Source: Ciona intestinalis (lineage: Eukaryota; Chordata; Ascidiacea; Phlebobranchia; Cionidae). Taken from it: a DNA stretch of 64,000 nucleotides. Below the pieces are notes generated by a model. The model saw nothing but the letters and a program-made list of their open reading frames with translations, had not been told where the DNA came from and searched no databases. The stretch covers positions 3,415,026-3,479,025 of the forward strand of contig NC_020174.2 of the NCBI RefSeq assembly GCF_000224145.3, in the 5' to 3' direction. Shown here piece after piece: positions 34,601-46,600 of this stretch (position 1 is its first letter; each line of letters starts with the position of its first letter). The translations under genes were made by a program, and so were the position numbers.

Positions 34601-37600
34601 TAAACAAAGAACATTCAGAGAATTATTAAACCGTATTCTCATGACTCCCATAGGCCGTTGTTAATCGTTTAAAACACGCTCAGGATATATGGATATTATG
34701 TGCTAAAGGTGTCCCATCTTCCCCAACCCTACTATATAACAGGTTATAACAATAACAAAAGTAAAATTAAGTCCAAGTTTAAGATGAAATGTTTTGTCTA
34801 AAAAACAATAACCACCTTAAAAAAGTTCATTCTTCGCTAAATATTTCTCTCAAAAATAGTTTCTAAAAAATCTACCATTGACTCATTTATTTTCAAGAAT
34901 TTCTGGAACATTATTTTATTGACAGGATATATTTGTTTTGATTGACATGTTATATTTATTTTGATTGACAAGTTGTATTTATTTTGATTGACAGGTTGTA
35001 TTTATTTTGATTGACAGGTTGTATTTATTTAGATTGACAGGTTGTATTTATTTTGATTGACAGGTTGTATTTATTTCAATTGACAGGCTGTATTTATTTT
35101 GATTGACAGGTTGTATTTATTTTGATTGACAAGTTGTATTTATTTTGATTGACAGGTTGTATTTATATTAATTGACAGGCTGTATTTATTTCAATTGACA
35201 GGTTGTATTTATTTTGATTGACAGGTTGTATTTATTTTGATTGACAGGTGGAGTTACGAACTATTAGCGTTGCTCTAAACAACCGAACCATTTTATCCGG
35301 GCAAGATAATTTTGTTTCGTTGAAACGAAAGCATGTGATTGGTCCCCATGCACTTGAGCATTGTGATGTCACATTGACAAGTAACGACCCGGGACATTGT
35401 CATGTGGTTGTTGAGGTAAAAAAGTTTTTATTTTAGTTTTATTTTTTTTTTTTTTTAATATTTTTCCCCAAAAAAATTAATTTATAATTTTTTTTTTCTT
35501 ATAATCTTCTTATTATTTTCAATTTAGTTTTTTCATTGGTTTATTTTTTGTTTTTCTTAATTATTTTTGAAAAGGTTGAATTTAATTTTTTTCCAAATAA
35601 TTTTCTAAAATTTTTAGTTTAATTATATTTTTTATTTATTTTTCTGAATATTTTTTCATTCAGATATTAAGTCACCTGATATCGGTGGAGGGGATTACCC
35701 CACATGACCCCCGATGTTCCGTATCACCCATACATATTCACGCCGACGTCGAATTTCCGAAAGTTAGTGTTTTTGCTTCGCCCGAAATTCCCACTGCTTG
35801 CCAGAAGAAAGAAGCGATTGATTTTGGAGAAATAGTTTGTGGGTCTACCAAAGCTGTTCCACTCAGGTGAGTTTTGATGCTGATTATGACAAACAGTATG
35901 TTTATTTGGTGCTGGCACAGTCAAGGGGGTTACGGGGCTTGCGACCCACCCTTTTTTAAACCAAAAAAAAAAATTTAAAAAAAATAAAATAAAAAATTTT
36001 TTGAAAATTTGTTGATTGAAACTCTTTCCCTTTATTTTTTTCTGGCTGCGCCTCTGTGTATATCTTCTGCCATGGCAAAATGGTTAGCGCACCTGCCTCT
36101 AACTCAGAAGTAATGGGTTCAAGGCTTGTCGCTGCTACCATTGTAGGCGTATGTACTCTTGGGCAAGACACTAAACGACAATTGCTCCAACCCAGTGGTC
36201 ACTAATGGGTTGTCCAAATTATTAGCCAAACGTAAAAAAAAATCCAAAAAATAATCACCCACAAAGTAACATACATGGTAATTCATAAGCTGGCACGAGG
36301 TGCATGCAATGGAACACCCGTGTTATAATGACTGTCATTTTCCGGCCACGCAATTTACATTCATTCATTCATTGTTTGAATTTTTTTTAGAATTTTAAAT
36401 CAAGGAAAATGTGAAGTTCCTATCCGAGCTATTCTCTTCACTAATTCTCACGAGCGCTCTTGTTTTTCTCTTTCTTTATCCTCAACATCCTCCTCCAAGC
36501 AAGGTAAATAATGGAGCTATTACATTTTTATTTTGAAAACTATATTTCTCTATTCGTCCAATCAGAAAGCTCCAGTACATTAGCTGTGCTACGATTGGTT
36601 CTTCCAGTAAGTGATCAACCAATCACAATCTGGATTCATTTTCAATCACCCATGAAGCAATTTGCTACAGGTATTTTATATCATTATCACTTTCCTCATT
36701 ACATTGAAATTATCCAGTTTCTGCATAAACTAAACAAATTAATCAAAAAAGTGGTGTATTGAGTCAATGAAATTGTATGAATAACTAATTTTAAGTTATG
36801 TAGTTATATTAATGTAGTTATATGAATTATTTTTCTTTGACTGTAAACACATCTGTTTTAATTCCCCCCAAAAATGGGCAAAAGTCTTTGTATTATATTA
36901 CAGTGGTAAAAATTTAACAGAAATATTTTTGTTACTCGTAGGTGACCTTCCAGAAAAGGTTAAAGGTCGTATTGAGGTCACACTGGACGTTCCTGTACAA
37001 TCAGGTCAAAGTTCACAGAGTCAAACGTCGTTAGATGCTATTAATTTACAAGCATTGGTTGGGGTGGGCAAATTACATGCTTCAAGTCGACCGCATCTAT
37101 TTGTTTTCAAAGCTCCGCCAGGTTGGCCCTATGTTTTGTTTATATAATAGGGTGGGAAAAATGGGACACCTTTAGCACATAATATCCAAATATTTTGATT
37201 GTGTTTTGAACAATTAACAACGTTCAATGGGAGTTGTGAGGATACGGTTTTATAATTATTTGAATATTCTTTGTTTACTACAAAATGGTACGAGAAGTAG
37301 AATGAAAGGTGTTTAAATAAAGTAAGTTACATAAAGTAAGTTACAGAGGATAAAGTAAGTTACAATCATGATTTCTCACATTGCAGGCGGCAACCAGATG
37401 CAGAAGTTTCCCGTCAAAAACGCTGGCAATATTTCCGTTCAAGTCTCGTTCTCGCTCCAAGAAAATCAAAATCTTTTCACAATTCGGCCGACTAACGCAT
37501 TGCTACCACCTAGTGGTGAACTGAATGTTTGCGTCGAGTTCCACCCACCACAAGGGGAGGCTAGATGGGGGAAACCATTCACTACGTTGTTATTGATGAT

Positions 37601-40600
37601 GGTTCGTTAAAATATCGTTAAATATTGTTTGTTGAAATAAATTGTTGACAGACTGGATTTATATGAAGGGTGGGGGAAGATGGGACACTTTTAGTACATA
37701 ATATCCAAACATCCTGATCGTGTTTTAACCAATTAACAACGGTCTATAGGAGTTGTGAGGATACAGTTTTATAATTATTTGAATGTTTTTTTGTGGGACC
37801 AGAAAACAGAATGAAAAGGTGTCCCATCTTCTATATTTAGGACTCCCATAGATCATTGTTAATTGTATAAATCACGATCAGGATATTTGTATATTATGTG
37901 CCAGCGGTGTCCCATCTTTCCCCACCCTACTATATTTTTTAATAATAAAATGTAATTTTTTATCTCAGATTTTACCCTCTGGCCCCCAATTCGAAGTTAA
38001 ACTGACATCAACTATCACCCACAACCTAAACCCCACCCCCGACACGCCCACTTTATTGACCAATAAAACTCGGCTGAGATGGGGAGGCGTTCTGATTGGT
38101 TCGTCAAGCAAGCAAAAGTTGATGCTTAGAAAATCAAAGGTCGATTCAGGGTCAAAGGTCACCTTAAAATTCCGAGCTTCAATAAAGGGGGACGATTCAG
38201 GAAGTTTTCAGGTTTGGGAATATTTTAACAAATGTTGTTTTGTATGGGAATGTTCTGGTTTCATTAAACACATGAATTATAAAGGGCATACCATTGAAAA
38301 ATTAAATTTGTATATGTGGATAGAAATGCTTAAATATGATCTAAAAGTACCACTAATGTTTCGGCACCGTGGCTCAGTGGTTTAGGCGCCTGCCTCGAAA
38401 CCAAAGGGTCCCCGGTTCGATGCTCGACGGGGGTACTAACACTGATCGGCGTATATGTCCTTGGGCAAGACACTTAACAGACATTGCTCAACCCAGCCGT
38501 CACTAATGAGATGTCCAAATTATAAGCCATATCAAAGCAAAAATCCTACACAAAGTTGATAAGTGTGGTAACTCTAAGCACATTGGGATAAAAAATGGTG
38601 AAAAAATATGTGTCTGAATGCGATGTGGTGTTGCAAAATTGAGCACCGTTCGCATGAAAGAAAAAAATGGACTTCCTAGGTGTTGGGGTAATGGGCCAAA
38701 TCTGGTCTAAATCCCAGTGCCCACAAAGAATTTTTAAAAAATGTAAGCATATTTTAACAACTGTTGTTTTGTCACTTTATCCTGTCTTTTCATTTAAAAA
38801 TTTCTAAATCTTCGCTACCGTAATCGAAGAGACAAATAAAGTTATTATTATTATTTTATTATTGAATAATGTTATAGTAGGGTGGGGGAAGATGGGACAC
38901 TTTTTCATTCTGTTTTCTCGTCTAATTTAGTAGTAAACAAAAAACATTTAAAGAATTATTAAACCGTATCCCCACGATCCCCATAGACCTTGGTTAATTG
39001 TTTAAAATACGACCAGGATATTTGGATACTACATGCTAAAGGTGTCCCATCTTCCCCAATATTACTATAATACTTCTGACTTTTAGATCGTTACAACAGA
39101 TTACGGTTGTGAGGAATTATGTGCACGTAGTGATATGGTGATGGAACCGGGATCGGATAAATCGATTTTTGTTTCGTTTGCTCCGTGTAAAAGAAAGATG
39201 GTGCATGCCAAGCTTGAAATTAAGACTCCAATTGGTGAGGCACCGTCTTTTATATAGTAGGGTGGGGGAAAATGGGACACTCTTTTATTCAATTTTCTCG
39301 TCCCATTTGGTAGTAAACAAAGAAACATTTAAAGAATTATAAAACCAAATTCTCACGATTTTGATAGACTGTTGTTAATTGTTTAAAACACGATTAGGAT
39401 ATTTGGATATTATGTGCTGAAGATGTCCCGTCTTTCCCCACCCTACTATATTATAATTTCATGCAGTTTAAATTTGAAATTAAAAAATGGTAAATTTGAA
39501 ATTAAAAAATGGTTTTAAAGACCAAAGCCAGAATAGTGGCCCTGAGGGTTATAATGACCATAAAAACTACATTTGTAGGTAATTTGATTTTTTTATTTAA
39601 AAAAGTTAACAAAAAATATTGTCATATTGCGACAAAATTTTATACAAAAACTATTTGGTGTTAAAAAATTTTTCGACTAATTTAATATTTTATTTTTAAA
39701 AGTTGACAAAAAAGTCGTATTATTATATATTATATTTATTATATAACATATAAGCTGACACGAGTTTTGTAGTTTTATGAATTTATAATCAGCACATTAC
39801 TTTTTTCTCAGATGATCTTCCTGCAACTAAATATACAATCCCTCTAACTGGATATGGTGGTATGAGCCAAGTAACTCTTAATGGGTTGAACCAAGTCGAT
39901 GAAATTTATGAGCTAAACCTGGGTAAATTTGGGTGGTTAATTGAATAGGAATTAAGTTGTTTGGCGTGTGCTAGATTTACAGGTCTTACGATTCTGCCGC
40001 CCATAATGTCGACGTACAGTTGGTTAGCACGCCTGACTCTAACCCAGAGGTAATGGGTTTAAGGCTTGTGGCTGTTACCATTGTGGGCATATGTGTCCTT
40101 GGGCAAGACTCTTACGGGAATTGCTCCAACCCAGTGGTCACTAATGGGTTGTCTAAATTATTTGCCACACTTAAAAAAATACCCCTGAAATAATATTTAC
40201 CTACAAAGTAACATACTTGGTAATTCGTAAGCTGGCACGAGGTGTGTGAAACAGAACACCTGTGTTTAACAACTGTTGTTTTAGGCCACTTGAGAATAAA
40301 GTAAATTACATTCATTCATTCAATACAGATTGCCCTGCTGTGCTTCAATAAGCTTTATTATATAGTAGGGTAGTGGAAAGATGGGACACCTTCAACACAT
40401 AATATCCAAATATCCTGATCGTTTTATAAACAATTAACAACGGTCTATGAGAGTCGTGAGGATACGGTTTTAAAATTTAAATTTTCTTTGTTTACTACCA
40501 AATAAAACGAGAAAATAGAATGAAACGGTGTCCCATCTTCCCCACCTCACTATATTCTTATATATTTAATCTATTGTTTCAGATCTTCCTTCATTTACTT

Positions 40601-43600
40601 TAAGCAATAATGGAACAAGATCTGCTTTTGTGAAAATTCTTGTTTACCGGTTAGTTTTATTTCTTACATAATTTATACTGGTAATATTTTTTCATAAACT
40701 ATTCCTTTTTATTATTAAAGTTATTAGTTTATTGTTATGTTTTCTTAAAAATCACTACTTCATAATCTTTTTTTGTTTCATTGACATTTCAAAATCTTAG
40801 GAAATTTCCTAAATGTGAAATCTAAATATCTGAAACATTTTTGGAATAAAGTAAAACATTACTTTTAAAAAAAAGTAAATTGGAAAAAATTGTTTTATTT
40901 TTTGTCAATATTAAATGTATTGAACAGAATGTTAGTTTTATTAAATGTTTAAAGCATTTATCTATTAATATAAAACGTAATTTTTTATTTTAAAGTAAGT
41001 TGGGAAAAAAATATGTTTTTTTACAGTATTAAATGTGTTAAACATAATTATTTTTTCCCGCAAGTAAAATAATATTTATTTTTAATAATTTTTCAAATAA
41101 TTTTTTTTGTATTTTTTAGTGACAAATCCTGTCAAGATATATCTGAAGATATAAAATGTTCATTTTCGTGTTTCGTTTTACAAGAAAAGCAAACGAAAAA
41201 ATTATCAATTGAAAACTCAAACAATCAAAGTGGTTACATTTGTATATGGTATGTTAACATTTCTATCAATTTTATATTTTATGCGTGATTATGGTTTGTC
41301 CAAATTCACAAAAACAAACGTCTTTAAGGGAAAACAAGGTTAACTATAGTGTAAGTTTACAAGTCAACACATGGTACAGGAGTTGTACAAAGCGTATTTA
41401 CACATATTCTTTATCAAACCTTCAATCCTTCATAAGTCTTCATAAGATATAATACTAGCATTGTGGGCGTATGTGTCCTTGGGCAAGACACTTAACGACA
41501 ATTGCTCCAACCCAGTGGTGTTTTTATTTAAAAAAAAATTTTTTTTTTTTAAATGGAAAAAGTTAATTTATTTTTCATGTTCGCTCAGGCATGGAGACGA
41601 GTTGTCGCGGCAACTAATGAAGGGGGTGATGGCTGATAACCCATCGTTAGTTAAACGTTGTATTCCACAATCGCTCAAGTCTCTACAATCTGTTTCATTC
41701 ACAGAGCACTTCATGGGAGAAGGTTCCGAAAATTAATTTTTAATTTTTTTTAATTTTACTTTTTTTTTCATTAATTTTTTTCTTAATTTGTTTAACTGCG
41801 TCATAGCTGTCACTCGTCACTCTTGTTTGCAGAGAAACAGGATCATATCATTTACAACACTTTATTTATCAACAATCACTAATGAATTTTTGTTGTGCCA
41901 AATTCAAAGTTGTGTAAAGGGGAGTTTTAAAAAATTTAAAAAAAAATTCGGATTTAAAAAATTGTGCAAAAATTTACCAAATTCAGAAAATCTTAAGTTT
42001 ATCAAAATTGTTGTTGGTTTTAAGAGTTTGAGAACCCCTGTTCTATTCTAAAGTCGGATTTTGAAAAATTGAAAAAATTTTGGAATTAAAAAATATGTGC
42101 AAAAATTTATCAAATGCGGAAAATATGAAGTTTGCTTTTACTTGTAAGAATTTTAGCACCCCTGGTCTATTGTGACAAAATTGTGCTGTTTGTTACAGAA
42201 CAATTTCGAGAAGAAGACACCTCCAAGTTGGAACACCATTCATATGATGCTCAATTGTTTTATGACAAAATAAAATGCATTAAAATAATGGTAAGGATAA
42301 CTATTATGAATGTAACTTACTTTATCTTTGCGTAGCCAAAAAACGCCTCGTGCCTGCTTAGGAGTTCCGAAGTATGTTACTTTTTGGGGGGATTTTTTCA
42401 GTGTTTATGTATGGCTGTTAATTTGGACAACCCATTAGTGACCACTGGGTTGAAGCAATTTCTATTAAGTGTCTTGTTTAAGGACAAATACATCTGTAAT
42501 AGTAGCAGCGACAGCGACGAGGCTTGAGCCCATTATTGGGTTACAGGCAGATGCGCTAACCACTTTGCCACAGTGTGGTCACTAATTGATTGTCTAAATT
42601 ATCAGCCACACATAAAAAAATGAAAAATTTCCAAAAATAATTACCCACAAAGTAACATACATGGTAACTCGTAAGCTAGCACAAGGTGTATGAAACAAAA
42701 CACTTGTGTTATAACGACTGTCGTTTTTCGGCCAAGCCAGGATAAAGTAAGTTACATTCATTCATTCAAGTTCGGAGTTTGGTTTTAATTTTAGTAAATT
42801 TCACTTGCAGTGTTGCCCACCCCAAACACCTGATGTAATCTCCAGTGTTTCCAGCTCCAGTGTTTCCAGTTTCTCATCACTTGATTCATCAGTGAATAAA
42901 CCAGAAAGAGACATTGGCAGTTGTAGCAGTTTAATTAAAAAAGTAAATTATTAAAGTGTCATATTTTACACCTGTTTCCAAATTACTTCTGCATTTTTGC
43001 AATTACTTTTATCTCTTCGATTACGGTAGCGAAGATTAAAAATATTTTAAACGAAAAAAAAGGATAAAGCGGAAAAACAACATTTGTTAAAACACGCTTA
43101 CAGTTAAAAACATATTAACATTTTGTTGGAAAAAAATAAGTGTGGTCGCTACACCTAACAGACAGATGAGCCATTTATGTTTAATTATTATCAAGTTAAA
43201 CTTCTAGTGAAAACAATTTGTTTCTACAATTAATTAGGAACCACTTTTCTGTTAAGTGTTATGACCACAAACGTTCACAATTATAGCAATATAACTTTTC
43301 CCACACTACACAACTGACATTACTTATATAATTCAATACCCAGAGACCCATCTTCACCCCTAATTGGGAAGTGACCCCCACCCATATAACGGTTGAAGCC
43401 CCAACCCTAAGCGGGGTCCCCGAAGCTACGAAAGTGAAAATCATCAACAAGTCTCATGCCTCCATGTTGTTTGATATAATATGGCCCGGTCATTACATCA
43501 CAATCACCCCAAACCGGGGCAAAGTGGAACCCGAGTAAGTCAATATTTTACAAATAATTAGTTACTATTTTATTTTTATTTTTTTTCGGGATTTTAGAAA

Positions 43601-46600
43601 TTGTTTTTCAACCTTTTTTCCAAATCTAGTATTTCCATTTTATAAATTGAGTTTTTAAAAAAAATTTTTTAAAACATTTTTAAATTGCGGTTTTACGGGT
43701 TTTTCTTAAATGTAATAATAGGATCTTGTGCTACCAAATACATAACAGCAAAAAATCCAACCAATTGCATAATACAAAAGTAGTGACAGCTAAAATAAAG
43801 TATGGTAGAGTAAGATGAGACACATTTAGCACATAATATCTAAATATCCTGATCGTGTTTTAAACAATTAACAACAGTCTATGGGAGTCGTGAGGATAAC
43901 ATTTTATAATTCTTTGAATTTTCCACATGGGACAAGAAAATGAAATGAAAAAGTGTCCCATCTTCCCCCATTCTACTATATATACATATTATTTATTAAT
44001 AAATTGTTATGATTGACAGTTCATTAATTAAAAAATTTTTATTGGATGGACAGTTCATTAATTAAAAAATTTTAATTTGATTGACAGGTCATTTATTGAT
44101 AATTTTTTATTTGATTGACAGGTCAGTGATGATACTTCTTGTCTCGGCAAATCCTTCGTTATCCTCGCAACTCTCTCTACTGCCATGGTGTGGCCAAGCT
44201 ATGGTGGTGTCACCTAGTGGTGACGAGTCGTGCGTGATTCATATTCAGATAAAATCTCCCGAGTCACCGTTAACCTCACTGTCAAGCTGTGACTCAGCAT
44301 CGTCGGATAATTTGGTTCCCATAGAAACACCATGCGTACGACTCAAAAATAACGTCATTGAATTTGCTGATGTCATCAGTGGGAATAGCTCAAGTGAGAA
44401 TTTTTTTTAAATTGTTATGTTATAATAAATAAATGGTAAAACTTTTTATTTATAGTAGCTTGGGGTAACATGGTACATGTTTTAAGATTTTCATGGTATA
44501 ATAATAAAAACTTGTGATAAAACTTAGTAATAATAGTAGGTTGGGGTAAGATGGTACATGCAGCCAGCGAGAGACAGGCATTATATAGAAAAAATCTGTT
44601 TTTTCTTTATAAATAAGGCCAAAACTTCGGTTAACTAAGCCAAAGAAAATTTTGAAATTTATTTATAATAATGAAATTATATTTTATACCAATATGAATA
44701 AGATTCCAATAAGTTTTACGTAATTTTTTAAGAATCTATTCTCGAGTTTCGTAACATGAGTAAGAGTGACGTCAAGTGGTCAATAACATCGTTTGCTCCA
44801 GCTTATGTAAAAAATACCGACTCATCAGGTGAGTCAGCAAGTTTATTGTTATTTCTATTTTTAAAATAACTTTCTTTTAACATTTCTACTTTTTTATGAA
44901 CCATTTTTTAACATTTCTATTTTTTAATTTCAAATTAAGCATCTTTTGAAATTTCTATTTTTAAATTAAAATTTACCATCTTTAGAAATTTCTATTTTTA
45001 ATTAACCATCTTTTTTCCATTTTCGAATTAATCTTTTTTACCACTGTGATGTCATAATCAAAGGTGATGTTTTCCGTTCCACATACGCTGTGTTTGTTTT
45101 CTCGCAAACATCTGGTCAGTTGGAGGTTGGGGCTCGGGTTCAAATCCCTGTAACATTCAACCCAATGCATGGAGGGTTGTATTCGCAACACTGGGAGTTA
45201 AAGGTAGGTTGGTTCAGTCAATAGGCGGAAAACTTTTAAAACATAAGGGGATGCCGAAACGTTTGTCGCATTTTATTTTTGAGAGATTTTTTTTGAAATT
45301 GTATATCCTAAAAAAGGTGTAGCGACCACGCTTATTTTCTTCAAATTAAATGTAAATAAGTTTTTATCTGTAAGCGTGTTTTAACAACTGTTGTTTTGTC
45401 GTCCCATAATTTATTTTTTTTGTTAGTTTTTTTTTAGGTAGGTATATCCTCAAAAAGGTGTAGCGACCACGCTTATTTTCTTCAAATTAAATGTAAAAAT
45501 GTTTTTAACTGTAAGCGTGTTTTAACAAGTGTTGTTTTGTCGCTATATCCTGTCTTTTCGTTTAAAATATTTCTAAATCTTCACTACCGTAATCAAATAA
45601 AGTGACAAATAGTTATTGTTCATAAATCCTGTTACAATCTCTGAAACCGGTCTTTTAAATAAAACATAATATTTCAATGTATCTGCTCAATAGTTTTTTG
45701 TTAACTTTTAAGTATGATCTAATTAATTACTGTTTCAGTGTACTTTCTTATACATTTCAATTTTTGCTATTTTATTTTAATTTTTATATTTTCAGTATCA
45801 CTTTGTATCAGATGCGAGTGGACTGTCCTTACAACAAGATAAGTTTCAGCTTAATGGAAAGGTGACGCACTTGTGTGAAAAATTGGTACTAACATGTAAA
45901 AACGTATATTATTTTATAAACATGAAAAACTTATAATATTTTATAAAAAACATAAAAAAAAATTATATTAATTTATAAACGTGTGAAAAATTTGTTTTAT
46001 CTTATAAACATGTGAAAAACTTATATATTATCTTATAAACACAACTCATTACAGGCAGTGAAACAAATAGAAAAAGGAAATAGTATGTCTCCTAAATTGT
46101 GTCGGTGAGTTCCTATTTTTTATTTTATTGAAGATTGTGGTTAGTGCAAATACTTCTAGCCCAGAGGTTACCGGTTCGAGGCTTGGCGCTGCTAGCATTA
46201 TTGGCGAATTTTTCCTTGTGCAAGACACCTTGTTACATACATGGTAACTTGTAAGCTGGCATGACGTGTGTAAAACAATCACCCATGTTAATAAGTAATT
46301 ACTGTTATAATTAGGGTAATGGAGCAATCCTTGCTTGAATTCCAGGACCGGACCTTGCCCACATAGAATACTGTTCTATTCTCCTGCAAGCAAGGATAAA
46401 TAGCATTAATATAATTATTGGATTTAAAGGAATGTGAATGTAACTTACTTTATTCTCGTGTGGCCGGAAAACGACACCTCGTGCCCACTAACGAGTTACC
46501 GTGTATATTACTTTGTGGGTGATTAAGGGAATAAACCTTCTAAATGTTGTTACAGTGGTGATATTTACATTTCGAAGGAATCGTTTCAGTTTCCTTCTGT

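Noticed and set aside
43259..43450. 63-codon minus-strand frame
   Set aside because: Antisense shadow of the CEP192 exon 43344-43534, which has the ASH-domain signal and correct phase on the plus strand.
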